Of a DNA stretch of 64,000 nucleotides, positions 1 through 8,951 are shown piece after piece (the first letter of the stretch is position 1; the number at the start of each line of letters is the position of its first letter). The notes beneath the pieces were generated by a model. That model made no database searches. It was not told where the DNA came from and saw only the letters and a list, made by a program, of their open reading frames with translations. Made by a program: the position numbers and the translations under genes. This stretch comes from Flavobacterium sp. CFS9 (GTDB lineage Bacteria > Bacteroidota > Bacteroidia > Flavobacteriales > Flavobacteriaceae), in contig NZ_AP031573.1 in the NCBI RefSeq assembly GCF_041154745.1, positions 2,728,001 to 2,792,000 of the forward strand. Direction: 5' to 3'.

Positions 1-392
1 ACTTCATTACCAAAAACTAATGCATATTTCTGATTTTTTTCAGTTTTAAAATCCTGAAGAAAAATAGAACTTTCAACTTGTTCGATGGCAAGTGTCAGGA
101 TATTTTCTTTTTTTAGATTTTCGATTACCTCCAATACATTTTCATGATGTTCCCAGGCAACAGTTTCGGTAGCACCAAGAGCCGTTTTGTGAATTTCCTT
201 ATTGGGAGGAGTGGCAGTAATACCGCACAGTATTATTTTTTCAATTAAAAAAGCATCAGCAGTCCTGAACACAGATCCAATATTATGCAGACTGCGAATA
301 TCATCTAAGACTAAAATTAAAGGAGTTTTATCTGATTTTTTAAAATCTTCAATCGATTTACGGTCCAGTTCGCTATTTTCAAGTTTTCTCAT
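1..392 (-). CDS. SpoU/TrmH-family RNA 2'-O-methyltransferase (C-terminus cut off by window edge)
   Basis: About 130 N-terminal residues are visible; the gene runs off the left edge. The reading frame starts at ATG 392-390. Residues 37-46 read NIGSVFRTAD, the first SpoU/TrmH motif, whose Asn and Arg serve the knotted SAM-binding fold. The visible end, LVFGNE, is the start of the second motif. The family methylates ribose 2'-OH groups of tRNA or rRNA; the target cannot be told from this half. It lies downstream of the DUF1573 gene on the same strand but behind a strong hairpin, so it is probably a separate transcription unit. Family assignment is firm; the substrate is unknown. Confidence 0.85.
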   Translation of the reverse strand, partial: MRKLENSELDRKSIEDFKKSDKTPLILVLDDIRSLHNIGSVFRTADAFLIEKIILCGITATPPNKEIHKTALGATETVAWEHHENVLEVIENLKKENILTLAIEQVESSIFLQDFKTEKNQKYALVFGNE

Positions 393-411
393 AGGTTTGT
401 ATTCAGGTCAT

Positions 412-446
412 AAAAAAAGCTTCCAAAGTTAAGGAAGCTTTTTGAA
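412..446. terminator. Rho-independent terminator
   Basis: An 11-bp perfect stem (AAAAAGCTTCC at 414-424 with GGAAGCTTTTT at 433-443) and an 8-base loop. It has A and T tracts on both sides, so it can work in both directions. It lies just after the DUF1573 gene on the minus strand. Confidence 0.8.
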
Positions 447-468
447 TTATTCTATTTTACTTTTCAGA

Positions 469-891
469 TTAGCTTTTTACCGGATCTGGTAAAACAATAC
501 CTTTAATAGTAAGCACTTTTGTTGGTTGTCCTTCAGCATTAGAAGTTACAGTTACAGTTTTTGTAAAAGCACCAACTCTGTCAGTAGCATATTTTACACC
601 AATAATACCTTTTGCACCCGGAGCGATTGGCTCTTTTGGAGTTGTTGGTACTGTACAACCACAAGATCCTGTTGTGTTTGTGATGATAAGAGGTTTAGTT
701 CCATTGTTTACAAAAACAAACTCACGTTTCCCATCTGCATTATGAGCAATAGTTCCATAATCAATGGTTTCTGTTTCGAAAGCCATCCCTGCACCTTCAA
801 CTTTGGCAATTTTACCTTTTTTAGTGCTTTGAGCATTAGAAGCTGTAATTCCAACTACAGCTAACATAGCGATTAAAATTATTTTTTTCAT
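469..891 (-). CDS. Secreted DUF1573-domain protein
   Basis: 140 residues. A Sec signal peptide covers about residues 1-20 (MKK, hydrophobic core, ending SNAQ). A single DUF1573 immunoglobulin-like domain follows (about 37-135) with the typical NNGTKPLIIT strand and a TGSCGCT turn holding Cys77 and Cys79. The family is very common in Bacteroidota envelopes, and no biochemical role is established. It is divergent from mutS. A -7 box TAGATTTG (minus strand, 926-919) lies about 30 bases upstream of the ATG, with no clear -33 element. A terminator follows. The fold call is secure, the function open. Confidence 0.85.
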   Translation of the reverse strand: MKKIILIAMLAVVGITASNAQSTKKGKIAKVEGAGMAFETETIDYGTIAHNADGKREFVFVNNGTKPLIITNTTGSCGCTVPTTPKEPIAPGAKGIIGVKYATDRVGAFTKTVTVTSNAEGQPTKVLTIKGIVLPDPVKS

Positions 892-918
892 CTTTTTTAG
901 AGTCTTTTTTAATTAAGA

Positions 919-926
919 CAAATCTA
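919..926 (-). promoter_or_regulatory. -7 promoter box for the DUF1573 gene
   Basis: TAGATTTG read on the minus strand matches the Bacteroidota TAnnTTTG box exactly and lies about 28 bases before the ATG. No convincing TTTG -33 element was found. Confidence 0.5.
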
Positions 927-1049
927 GGTAAAATTCTTATATCTCAGCTTAAAAAAAGCTTAAAATATTTTAATTTTTGTACCACTTCGATATTCCTTCA
1001 AAATGTCATAAATTCGCTGTCTTAATTTTTTCATTTAAAATACAATAAT

Positions 1050-3656
1050 TTGGCAGCGAAAGAGAAAGTGGTTAAAGAGACACCTTTAATGAAACAATAC
1101 AATGAAATCAAGAGAAAATATCCTGATGCCTGTTTGCTTTTTAGAGTAGGAGACTTTTATGAAACCTTTGGAGAAGATGCTATTAGAGCCTCAAAAATTC
1201 TGGGAATAACATTAACCAAAAGAGGCGCGGGTTCTGATACAGAAACTGCTTTGGCTGGTTTTCCACATCATTCTGTCAATACGTATTTACCAAAATTAGT
1301 CAAAGCCGGACTTCGTGTAGCGATCTGTGATCAGTTAGAGGATCCAAAAATGACTAAAACTATTGTGAAACGAGGCGTAACTGAACTGGTAACTCCCGGA
1401 GTTTCTCTGAACGACGAAGTTTTACAGTCCAAATCAAATAACTTTTTAGCATCAGTTTATTTCGCTAACAAGAATATCGGAGTTTCCTTTCTGGATGTTT
1501 CTACAGGAGAGTTTTTAACGGCTCAGGGAAATGCAGAGTACATCGACAAATTGCTGCAAAACTTCAACCCGAGTGAGGTTTTGGTTCCGAAACAGAATAA
1601 AAGCGATTTTAAAGATGCTTTTGGAGATGATTTTCATAGTTTTTATTTAGAAGACTGGATTTATAAGGAAGATTATGCTCTGGAAACGCTAACGAAACAT
1701 TTTCAGACGGTTTCTTTAAAAGGTTTTGGAGTAGAAGAATTAAAAGAAGGAATTATTGCTTCCGGGGCAATTTTGTACTACCTGTCGGAAACGCAGCACA
1801 ATCGTGTACAGCACATTACGGCGATTCAGCGTATTGCCGAAGATGCTTATGTCTGGATGGATCGTTTTACCATCAGAAACCTAGAATTGTATCACAGTTA
1901 TAATCCAAATGCGGTAACTCTTTTGGATGTGATTGACAGAACGCTTTCGCCAATGGGTGGGCGTTTACTGAAGCGCTGGCTAGCTTTGCCTTTGAAGGAC
2001 AGTGGTAGAATAAAAAGCCGTCATGAGGTAGTTTCTTATTTAAAAGCCAATTCGGAAGTTTTACAGAGTATTCAATATCAAATCAAACAAATCTCAGATT
2101 TAGAGCGTTTGATTTCTAAAATTGCTACAGGAAAAGTTTCGCCGCGTGAGATTGTGTATTTGAAAGAATCTTTGGATGCGATTATTCCAATTAAAACCCT
2201 GGCACTCGAAAGTCCGCAGGAAGCGGTGAAGGTGATTGGAGATAGTCTGCATGCCTGTGATTTGTTAAGGGAAAAAATTAAAAATACTTTAAATCAGGAT
2301 GCGCCTGTTGCGGTGGCGAAAGGAAATGTTATTGCAAAAGGAATCAGTGAAGAACTGGATGACTTACGTGCTATTTCTACTTCCGGAAAAGAATATTTGG
2401 AGGGAATTGAAAAAAGAGAATCAGAGCGTACCGGAATCTCTTCGCTTAAGATTTCGTTTAATAATGTTTTTGGTTATTATATTGAAGTTAGAAACACACA
2501 CAAAGATAAAGTTCCTGAAGAGTGGATTCGCAAGCAGACACTGGTCAGCGCGGAACGTTATATTACCGAGGAATTAAAAGAATATGAAACTAAAATTCTG
2601 GGAGCAGAAGAGAAGATTTATAAAATAGAAGCAGAGCTTTTTGAGCAATTGGTGATTTGGATTGGAACTTATATTAAGCCAGTGCAAATGAATGCTAATT
2701 TGGTGGCGCAGCTGGATTGTTTGTGTTCGTTTACACAATTGGCTATAGAGAATCAATATGTGTGTCCGGAGATTGATGAAACTTTTGAATTGGATATCAA
2801 AAACGGACGTCATCCCGTTATTGAGAAACAATTACCGGTCGGAACGCCTTATATTGCTAATGATGTTTATTTGGACAGAGAGACGCAGCAGCTGATCATG
2901 ATTACGGGGCCTAACATGTCCGGTAAGTCTGCTATTTTGAGACAAACGGCTTTAATTGTACTGTTGGCTCAAATGGGAAGTTTTGTTCCTGCTGATAGTG
3001 TAAGAATGGGAATTGTAGATAAGATTTTTACCAGAGTAGGAGCATCGGATAATATTTCGATGGGAGAATCAACTTTTATGGTGGAGATGAATGAAACAGC
3101 TTCTATTCTGAATAACATCTCAGATCGAAGTTTAGTGCTTCTGGATGAAATTGGAAGAGGGACCAGTACGTATGATGGGATTTCGATTGCCTGGGCGATT
3201 GCCGAATTTTTACACGAACATCCGGGAAGACCTAAGACTTTGTTTGCAACGCATTATCATGAATTGAATGAAATGACAGAATCGTTGTCCAGAATTCAAA
3301 ATTATAATGTTGCGGTAAAAGAGTTAAAAGACAATGTACTTTTCATTCGTAAACTGGTAAAAGGAGGAAGTGCTCATAGTTTTGGAATTCATGTCGCAAA
3401 AATGGCCGGAATGCCTCAGATTGTAATTTTGAAAGCGCAAAAGATGTTGAAAAAACTCGAAAAAAATCACTCAAGTGAAGCGTTAAATGGTGTAAAGTCT
3501 GAAAATGATGAAATGCAGATGAGTTTCTTTAATTTAGACGATCCTTTGCTGGAAGAGATAAAAGAAGAAATTCTGGGGCTTGATATTAATGCAATCACAC
3601 CCGTTGAAGCGTTGATGAAACTCAATGAGATTAAAAGAATGTTGGTACGAAAATAA
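1050..3656 (+). CDS. mutS: DNA mismatch repair protein MutS
   Basis: 868 residues, normal for MutS. The protein recognises mismatches and recruits MutL. The Phe-x-Glu mismatch wedge is present (FYE, residues 36-38). The ATPase domain carries Walker A GPNMSGKS near residue 620 and Walker [15 protein letters not shown] near 696, followed by the ATHYHEL segment and a C-terminal helical dimerisation region. The start must be TTG at 1050: the next ATG (1089) would remove residues next to the DNA-reading domain, and the [13 protein letters not shown] start is family-like. It stands alone, divergent from the DUF1573 gene. Confidence 0.97.
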   Translation: MAAKEKVVKETPLMKQYNEIKRKYPDACLLFRVGDFYETFGEDAIRASKILGITLTKRGAGSDTETALAGFPHHSVNTYLPKLVKAGLRVAICDQLEDPKMTKTIVKRGVTELVTPGVSLNDEVLQSKSNNFLASVYFANKNIGVSFLDVSTGEFLTAQGNAEYIDKLLQNFNPSEVLVPKQNKSDFKDAFGDDFHSFYLEDWIYKEDYALETLTKHFQTVSLKGFGVEELKEGIIASGAILYYLSETQHNRVQHITAIQRIAEDAYVWMDRFTIRNLELYHSYNPNAVTLLDVIDRTLSPMGGRLLKRWLALPLKDSGRIKSRHEVVSYLKANSEVLQSIQYQIKQISDLERLISKIATGKVSPREIVYLKESLDAIIPIKTLALESPQEAVKVIGDSLHACDLLREKIKNTLNQDAPVAVAKGNVIAKGISEELDDLRAISTSGKEYLEGIEKRESERTGISSLKISFNNVFGYYIEVRNTHKDKVPEEWIRKQTLVSAERYITEELKEYETKILGAEEKIYKIEAELFEQLVIWIGTYIKPVQMNANLVAQLDCLCSFTQLAIENQYVCPEIDETFELDIKNGRHPVIEKQLPVGTPYIANDVYLDRETQQLIMITGPNMSGKSAILRQTALIVLLAQMGSFVPADSVRMGIVDKIFTRVGASDNISMGESTFMVEMNETASILNNISDRSLVLLDEIGRGTSTYDGISIAWAIAEFLHEHPGRPKTLFATHYHELNEMTESLSRIQNYNVAVKELKDNVLFIRKLVKGGSAHSFGIHVAKMAGMPQIVILKAQKMLKKLEKNHSSEALNGVKSENDEMQMSFFNLDDPLLEEIKEEILGLDINAITPVEALMKLNEIKRMLVRK

Positions 3657-3723
3657 ATTTCATATTTAAAGTTTAGGTTATCAGAAAGTTATAAAATAAG
3701 TGGATTTTTTTTTCAAAAAACGC

Positions 3724-3753
3724 TTGTGTAATTGAATAAATGTCCTAAATTTG
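3724..3753 (+). promoter_or_regulatory. Promoter of the tRNA-Gly/tRNA-Leu unit
   Basis: A -33 TTG (3724-3726) and a perfect -7 box TAAATTTG (3746-3753) are separated by 19 bases. The layout fits the Bacteroidota primary sigma factor. It lies 55 bases before the first tRNA. Confidence 0.7.
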
Positions 3754-3807
3754 CACTCGCAATACGAAACAAATCAGGTGTTGCAGTTCTTAATTAGAAT
3801 TTGAAAT

Positions 3808-3880
3808 GCGAAAATAGCTCAGTTGGTAGAGCGCGACCTTGCCAAGGTCGAGGTCGCGGGTTCGAGCCCCGTTTTTCGCT
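3808..3880 (+). tRNA. tRNA-Gly (anticodon GCC)
   Basis: A 73-base cloverleaf. The acceptor GCGAAAA pairs with TTTTCGC, the D arm reads AGCTCAGTTGGTAGAGC, and the anticodon stem GACCT/AGGTC frames the loop TGCCAAG region with anticodon GCC. The T arm GGGTTCGAGCCC is complete. The 3' CCA is not encoded. Confidence 0.96.
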
Positions 3881-3894
3881 CTATATCATCTAAT

Positions 3895-3980
3895 GCTCGG
3901 ATGGTGAAATTGGTAGACACGCTGGACTTAAAATCCAGTGAACAGCAATGTTCGTGCGGGTTCAAGTCCCGCTCTGAGTA
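3895..3980 (+). tRNA. tRNA-Leu (anticodon TAA)
   Basis: An 86-base class II tRNA. The anticodon stem CTGGA/TCCAG encloses loop CTTAAAA with anticodon TAA. A long variable arm (GTGAACAGCAATGTTCGTGC region) is typical of leucine tRNAs, and the T arm is GGGTTCAAGTCCC. It lies 14 bases after tRNA-Gly and shares its promoter and terminator. Confidence 0.95.
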
Positions 3981-3982
3981 CT

Positions 3983-4012
3983 AAAGCCTCTTCTTTTGAA
4001 GAGGCTTTTTTT
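3983..4012 (+). terminator. Terminator of the tRNA unit
   Basis: A 10-bp stem (AAGCCTCTTC / GAAGAGGCTT) with a TTTT loop and a run of T follows tRNA-Leu directly. Confidence 0.85.
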
Positions 4013-4034
4013 ATGGTGTAAAGCCAGGTAGTTT

Positions 4035-4100
4035 AAAATAAATTTGCGAAGCAAATTTATTTTAGAGAATCTAAGAATCTAAGAATCTAAGAATCTGAAA
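4035..4100. repeat. 13-bp palindrome plus four AATCTAAG-type direct repeats
   Basis: AAAATAAATTTGC (4035-4047) and its exact inverse (4051-4063) surround GAA. They are followed by about four tandem copies of AATCTAAG up to the leader of the YegP-like gene. No coding potential; it looks like a small intergenic repeat cluster. Confidence 0.6.
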
Positions 4101-4128
4101 TCAATAATCTAAAATCTAAAATAATAAT

Positions 4129-4509
4129 ATGGGTGCCTTTGTAATTAGTAAGTGGTTTAATGATGAGTATAAATTCGTGTTTACTTCGAGAAAGGGCAAG
4201 GTGATCTTTACAAGTCTTAGTTATGAGTTGAAGTTTGAATGCGAAGAGGATGTGGAGAAGTTTAAGGAGAATATTGAGATGGCTCGGTTTTTAAAGTTTA
4301 AGGGGGCTGGAGGGAAGTATTTTTTTAAATTGATGTTAGGGGAGCTTCATTTTGCTACAAGCCGAAAATACACGACAGAATTGCTTTTGCAGAAAGGAAT
4401 TAAGGAAATTGTGACTTATGCTTCGAGGGCTGAGATTTTGGATTTTTCTTCGAGTGAATCTATTTTTGAAGATGAAGTTGTGGGTGAGGAAGTGGAGGTA
4501 GAGGATTAG
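4129..4509 (+). CDS. YegP-like DUF1508-domain protein
   Basis: 126 residues with no signal peptide, so cytosolic. The first DUF1508 unit is about residues 8-50 (EYKFVFTSRKGKVIFTS), and a second, more divergent unit spans about 61-105 (GGKYFFKLMLG, then HFATSRKYTT). The family folds as paired beta-hairpin repeats; its role is unknown although it is widespread. The last 20 residues are strongly acidic. It begins at ATG after an AT-rich repeat cluster and stands alone. Domain call good, function unknown. Confidence 0.8.
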   Translation: MGAFVISKWFNDEYKFVFTSRKGKVIFTSLSYELKFECEEDVEKFKENIEMARFLKFKGAGGKYFFKLMLGELHFATSRKYTTELLLQKGIKEIVTYASRAEILDFSSSESIFEDEVVGEEVEVED

Positions 4510-4642
4510 GAGGTGAAAGAGTGTCTTTTTTGTTTCTTGTGAATTTTGATAATTGTATTAAGGCCTGGTAAGTTTTGAAGACTTATCAGTTTTTTTTATA
4601 GAGGGTGTGTTGTGGTTTTCTTTGTTGGGTATAAGGTATAAA

Positions 4643-4668
4643 AAAAAGCTATCGAAAGATAGCTTTTT
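4643..4668. terminator. Terminator (both directions)
   Basis: An 11-bp stem AAAAAGCTATC / GATAGCTTTTT with a GAAA loop and T tracts on either side. It lies just after the lipoprotein gene on the minus strand and also faces the YegP-like gene. Confidence 0.85.
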
Positions 4669-4690
4669 ATTTTTTTTGAGTAATTTAGAA

Positions 4691-4915
4691 TTACTTTTTA
4701 GCAGGAGCAGCAGCTTCTTCAACTTTTGCAGCAGCAGAGTCAACTTTTGCAGCAGCAGAATCAACAGTTGTAGCAGCAGAATCAACTACAGCAGCAGCAG
4801 AATCAACAGCAACAGCAGTAGAATCTACAGCTTCAGTAGCTGCAGCGTCAGCTTTTTTACAAGATACAACAGTTAAAACAGCAACAACAGCTAAACTTAA
4901 AAATACTTTTTTCAT
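4691..4915 (-). CDS. Small Ala-rich heptad-repeat lipoprotein
   Basis: 74 residues. A signal peptide ends in a lipobox (VVSC, Cys19), so the protein should be lipid-anchored. The mature part is six near-perfect heptads from residue 30 (VDSTAVA, VDSAAAV, VDSAATT, VDSAAAK twice, VEEAAAP), then AKK. Val at the first position and Ala-rich core positions suggest a continuous alpha-helical coiled coil. The size, Ala core and terminal Lys recall Braun's lipoprotein, but this is an analogy, not shown homology. The DNA has 21-base tandem repeats. A -7 box TATCTTTG (minus strand, 4960-4953) lies upstream. A genuine gene; function inferred only. Confidence 0.75.
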   Translation of the reverse strand: MKKVFLSLAVVAVLTVVSCKKADAAATEAVDSTAVAVDSAAAVVDSAATTVDSAAAKVDSAAAKVEEAAAPAKK

Positions 4916-5262
4916 CTTACTTTATTATAAAAGGTTAATTATTAATTCGTGGCAAAGATATAAATTTTTTAATATGTAAAATATTTTTTTATTTTTTTTT
5001 TAAAATATTTTCATTGCTCACGATTATCTTATTTATCAAACAATGTGCCAAATTAATAAAAATATGTTAAATTATGGTATATTTTGTCTAAATTATTTTT
5101 TGTTGAAGATTCAATAAGAGAATTGAGGGTTTTTATACTCTTAGTTGCGGTTTATTTTGTCTTTTTGGAATATTAGGTTATGCTGGAAAAAGCAAAAGAG
5201 CTTCAATAAGCCCTTTTGTGTGTAATGTTGCTTCCGAATCACTTGCGATTCGTGTAAAAAGG
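4916..5262. other. Intergenic region, no gene seen
   Basis: 347 very AT-rich bases between the divergently placed lipoprotein start and the waaA stop. Apart from the minus-strand -7 box TATCTTTG (4960-4953) serving the lipoprotein gene, I see no ORF, RNA gene or strong hairpin. Confidence 0.6.
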
Positions 5263-6492
5263 TTACGCGACGATATTCATGATACGATCTGTGGCTCCTT
5301 TATTGTTCTGAATATACGATTTACAAATTTGACTCTTTTCTTCTAAAAAGGCTTTGTCCTGAAGCAAACGATCAAGATTTTGCTTTAATTCCTGACTGTT
5401 TGAGATTACAAGGCATCCTTTGAGAGCTACCAGTTCAAGTGCTTCGGCAAAATTCGAGTAGTTGGGGCCGATTACAATCGGAATTCCAAAAGTGGCCGGT
5501 TCTAATATATTATGGATACCCGGATTTCCAAATCCACCCCCGACATAAGCAATTGTTCCGTAACTGTAAATTTTAGTCAGTAATCCTATAGTGTCTATAA
5601 TAAAAACATTGTAATTAGATAAATCAGTATTTTCTTTTTCGGAGAATAATACAGTTGATTTGGTAATTTGCGCTTTCAGGCTTGCGATCTGATCGCTCTT
5701 AATGTTGTGAGGTGCAATAATGAATTTTACATCTTCGGATGCCTGATTGATGTATTCTGCTACTAATGCTTCGTCTTTAGGCCACGAGCTGCCTATAATG
5801 ATGGTTGGAGTGTTGTTTTTGAATTTTTCGATAAAATCCAAAGTATTATCTCTTTCTAAAATAGCATTTACACGATCGAAACGAGTATCTCCTGAAACAA
5901 TAACATTGTCAAAACCGATATTCTTTATTTTTTCTTTTGAACTTTCGTTCTGAACAAAAAAGTAAGTGAATGCTTTTAGTGCTTTTCTGTAAAAACCGCC
6001 ATACCATTTAAAAAACATCTGATTGTCTCTGAAAATTCCGGAAATTAAATAGGTCGGAGTTTGGCTTTTCTCTAATTCATTTAAGTAATTCAGCCAAAAT
6101 TCATATTTTATAAAAAATGCCAATTCAGGATGGGTTAGCTTTAAGAATTTCTTGGCATTGCTTTTAGTGTCCAATGGAAGGTACAGTGTAACATCTGCGA
6201 TAGTATTGTTTTTTCGAACTTCGTATCCTGAGGGAGAGAAAAAGGTAACAATGATTTTGTGTGCAGGGTATTTTTCTTTGATTTTTTCAATCACCGGAAG
6301 GCCTTGTTCGTATTCGCCAAGTGAGGCTGAATGAAACCAGATGGTTTTATCTGAAGGTTTTATCTTTTCTTCCAGAATGGCAAAAACATTTTTACGACCT
6401 TCGACAAAAAGCTTAATTTTCGGACTAAAAAGCGCTACAATTTTCAGAAAAAAGCCAGCAATAGAAATAACTAAATTATAGAGAAAAAGCAT
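5263..6492 (-). CDS. waaA: 3-deoxy-D-manno-octulosonic acid (Kdo) transferase
   Basis: 409 residues, close to the usual length. It transfers Kdo from CMP-Kdo to lipid A precursor at the inner membrane during lipopolysaccharide synthesis. An N-terminal hydrophobic anchor (about 1-22) precedes a GT-B fold. WFHSASLGEYEQG (52-64) contains Glu60, the equivalent of the catalytic base. The C-terminal nucleotide-binding stretch reads YVGGGFGNPGIHNILEPA, followed by FGIPIVIGP. ATG start at 6492. The neighbouring sugar-nucleotide genes lie on the other strand. Confidence 0.93.
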   Translation of the reverse strand: MLFLYNLVISIAGFFLKIVALFSPKIKLFVEGRKNVFAILEEKIKPSDKTIWFHSASLGEYEQGLPVIEKIKEKYPAHKIIVTFFSPSGYEVRKNNTIADVTLYLPLDTKSNAKKFLKLTHPELAFFIKYEFWLNYLNELEKSQTPTYLISGIFRDNQMFFKWYGGFYRKALKAFTYFFVQNESSKEKIKNIGFDNVIVSGDTRFDRVNAILERDNTLDFIEKFKNNTPTIIIGSSWPKDEALVAEYINQASEDVKFIIAPHNIKSDQIASLKAQITKSTVLFSEKENTDLSNYNVFIIDTIGLLTKIYSYGTIAYVGGGFGNPGIHNILEPATFGIPIVIGPNYSNFAEALELVALKGCLVISNSQELKQNLDRLLQDKAFLEEKSQICKSYIQNNKGATDRIMNIVA

Positions 6493-6627
6493 CTGTTTGT
6501 TTTTGTGGCTAAATTACGGTTCTTTCGATTATTTTCATTGGTTTGAAGGTATTAAATAACTATTTTTGTTCCTCCTTTTAGAGACGCTGAATGAAATGCA
6601 AGTCTTTAATTTTAAATTATATTGAAA

Positions 6628-7761
6628 ATGAAAAAAATTCAAATGGTTGACCTAAAAAGTCAATACGAAAAAATAAAAACTACAGTTGATGCCTCTATTC
6701 AGGAGGTTTTGGATACCAATACTTACATAAATGGTCCTTTAGTACACCAGTTTCAAAAGAATCTGGAAGATTATCTGGGAGCAAAACATGTGATTCCGTG
6801 TGCAAACGGAACAGATGCTTTGCAAATTGCAATGATGGGATTGGATTTGAAACCGGGTGATGAGGTAATTACGGCTGATTTTACTTTTGCAGCTACTGTT
6901 GAGGTGATTGCTTTACTGCAATTGACGCCGGTTTTAGTGGATGTTGATGTTGTAAATATGAACATCGATATTGAAGCGCTTAAAAAAGCGATTACGCCAA
7001 AAACAAAAGCAATTGTTCCGGTACATTTATTTGGACGCGCAGCCAACATGGATGCTATTATGGAAATTGCTGCCGAACATAATTTATATGTAATCGAAGA
7101 CAATGCGCAGGCAATTGGAGCAGATTATATTTCTAAATCAGGAACGAAAAGCAAAGTTGGGGTAATTGGTCATGTAGCGGCAACTTCATTTTTTCCGTCT
7201 AAAAATTTAGGCTGTTATGGAGATGGAGGAGCAATTTTTACAAACGATGATGAATTAGCGCACATCATCCGCGGAATCGTAAATCACGGAATGTACGAGC
7301 GTTACCATCATGATGTTGTGGGAGTGAATTCACGTTTGGATAGTATTCAGGCCGGAGTTTTAAATGCGAAATTGCCATTATTAGATGAGTACAATGCAGC
7401 ACGTCGTTTAGCGGCAACAAAATACAATGCAGCTTTTGCTGGAAATACACATATTATTACGCCGGAATTTGATGCAAGCCAAAATGATCATGTTTTCCAT
7501 CAGTATGTATTGAGAATTATTGATGCAGATCGTAATGCTTTGATGCAGCATTTATTGGATAAAGGAATTCCGTGTGCGATTTACTACCCAATTCCGTTGC
7601 ATTCACAAAAAGCTTATGCAGATTCTCGTTACAAAGAAGAGCAGTTCCCGGTAACTAACCAATTAGTAAAAGAAGTAATTGCTTTGCCAATGCATACAGA
7701 ACTGGATGATGAGCAAATCAAATTTATAACCGATTCGGTTTTGGAATTTTTGAATAAATAA
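6628..7761 (+). CDS. DegT/DnrJ/EryC1/StrS-family sugar aminotransferase
   Basis: 377 residues from ATG 6628; the frame could extend two codons to a TTG at 6622, but the ATG fits the family start KKIQMVDLKSQY. A PLP enzyme that transaminates keto sugars on UDP or dTDP, feeding surface polysaccharide. Lys192 in FFPSKNLGCYGDGGA is the Schiff-base lysine; Asp158 (IEDNAQ) binds the pyridine nitrogen. The sequence is closest in feel to WbpE/WlbC-type enzymes, but the exact sugar cannot be read. It lies 43 bases before galE on the same strand and is probably co-transcribed. Confidence 0.88.
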   Translation: MKKIQMVDLKSQYEKIKTTVDASIQEVLDTNTYINGPLVHQFQKNLEDYLGAKHVIPCANGTDALQIAMMGLDLKPGDEVITADFTFAATVEVIALLQLTPVLVDVDVVNMNIDIEALKKAITPKTKAIVPVHLFGRAANMDAIMEIAAEHNLYVIEDNAQAIGADYISKSGTKSKVGVIGHVAATSFFPSKNLGCYGDGGAIFTNDDELAHIIRGIVNHGMYERYHHDVVGVNSRLDSIQAGVLNAKLPLLDEYNAARRLAATKYNAAFAGNTHIITPEFDASQNDHVFHQYVLRIIDADRNALMQHLLDKGIPCAIYYPIPLHSQKAYADSRYKEEQFPVTNQLVKEVIALPMHTELDDEQIKFITDSVLEFLNK

Positions 7762-7804
7762 TAAAGATTAAACCAAATAAACAACAGCACAAAATAACCA
7801 CAAA

Positions 7805-8818
7805 ATGAAAGTATTAGTAACAGGAGGATTAGGATTTATTGGTTCTCACACGGTTGTAGAATTGCAAAATGAAGGTTTTGAAGTAGTCATTATTGATAAC
7901 CTTTCCAATTCTACAGAAGATGTTTTAAAAGGGATTACAGCCATTACAGGAAAAACACCTTTATTCGAAAAATTAGATTTAAGAGAAAAAGCGTCAGTTC
8001 GGGAATTTTTTAAAAAGCATGACGATGTTACCGGAGTAATTCATTTTGCAGCTTCAAAAGCAGTTGGTGAAAGTGTTGAAAATCCATTGTTGTATTACGA
8101 AAACAACATTGCTTCATTAGTGTATTTATTGCAGGAATTGCAGCAAAAACCGGAAGCGAGTTTTATTTTTAGTTCGTCTTGTACGGTTTATGGTCAGGCC
8201 GAAAAAATGCCAATTACAGAAGATGCTCCGGTACAGGCGGCAATTTCTCCTTACGGAAACACTAAGCAGATAGGGGAAGAGATTATTACGGATACTGCTA
8301 AAGTAACCAATATCAGTGCCATTTTATTGCGTTATTTTAATCCGGTTGGAGCCCATGCAACAACTGAAATTGGTGAGTTGCCAATTGGGGTTCCTCAAAA
8401 TTTAGTGCCTTTCATCACGCAAACAGGAGTAGGATTGCGTCAGGAATTATCCGTTTTTGGAGATGATTATCCAACTCCAGATGGTACAGCAGTTCGTGAT
8501 TATATTCACGTTGTAGATTTGGCAAAAGCGCACGTAATTGCCTTGCAGCGTTTGTTTGCTAAAAAGAATTTACAAAAAGTAGAAACGTTCAATTTAGGAA
8601 CCGGAAAAGGAAGTTCGGTTTTAGAAGTAATTCATAGCTTCGAAAAAGTAAGCGATAAAAAATTACCTTATAAAATTATGCCTCGCCGTGAAGGCGATAT
8701 TACAGAGGCTTATGCCAATACGGATAAAGCAAATAATGTTTTAGGCTGGAAAGCAGAATTAAGTTTAGACGAAGCAATGGCTAGTGCCTGGAAATGGGAG
8801 CAGAAAGTTCGTTCTTAA
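7805..8818 (+). CDS. galE: UDP-glucose 4-epimerase
   Basis: 337 residues, typical for GalE. It interconverts UDP-glucose and UDP-galactose using bound NAD. The Rossmann motif TGGLGFIGSH (6-15) is at the N-terminus. The catalytic triad is Ser124 (FSSSCTVYG), Tyr150 and Lys154 (SPYGNTK). The C-terminal substrate domain contains GDDYPTPDGTAVRDYIHV, a GalE signature. It follows the DegT aminotransferase, suggesting a sugar-nucleotide unit for envelope polysaccharide. A strong terminator follows. Confidence 0.95.
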   Translation: MKVLVTGGLGFIGSHTVVELQNEGFEVVIIDNLSNSTEDVLKGITAITGKTPLFEKLDLREKASVREFFKKHDDVTGVIHFAASKAVGESVENPLLYYENNIASLVYLLQELQQKPEASFIFSSSCTVYGQAEKMPITEDAPVQAAISPYGNTKQIGEEIITDTAKVTNISAILLRYFNPVGAHATTEIGELPIGVPQNLVPFITQTGVGLRQELSVFGDDYPTPDGTAVRDYIHVVDLAKAHVIALQRLFAKKNLQKVETFNLGTGKGSSVLEVIHSFEKVSDKKLPYKIMPRREGDITEAYANTDKANNVLGWKAELSLDEAMASAWKWEQKVRS

Positions 8819-8870
8819 TTTTTAGTATTCAGCGTTCAGTCTCGGTATTCGGTTGAAAAACGAAGTGTTA

Positions 8871-8902
8871 AAATCCCAAATGAGAATCATTTGGGATTTT
8901 TA
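8871..8902 (+). terminator. galE terminator
   Basis: A 13-bp stem (AAATCCCAAATGA / TCATTTGGGATTT) with GAA loop and T run, 50 bases after the galE stop. Confidence 0.85.
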
Positions 8903-8922
8903 TTTTCATTGAATTTATTTCG

Positions 8923-8930
8923 TAATTTTG
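8923..8930 (+). promoter_or_regulatory. -7 promoter box TAATTTTG
   Basis: An exact match to TAnnTTTG, 22 bases before ATG 8952. It supports ATG 8952 as the original start of the small frameshifted gene. No well-spaced -33 element was found. Confidence 0.5.
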
Positions 8931-8951
8931 TAAGGTGAAATTGTAGGAATT

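Noticed and set aside
4691..4850. Short tandem repeats that could be taken for a CRISPR array
   Set aside because: The 21-base units are contiguous and encode heptads; there are no unique spacers.
4607..4876. 89-residue plus-strand ORF rich in Ser/Arg repeats
   Set aside because: It is the antisense shadow of the heptad-repeat lipoprotein; the repeats come from the 21-base DNA units. The minus-strand gene has the lipobox and promoter.
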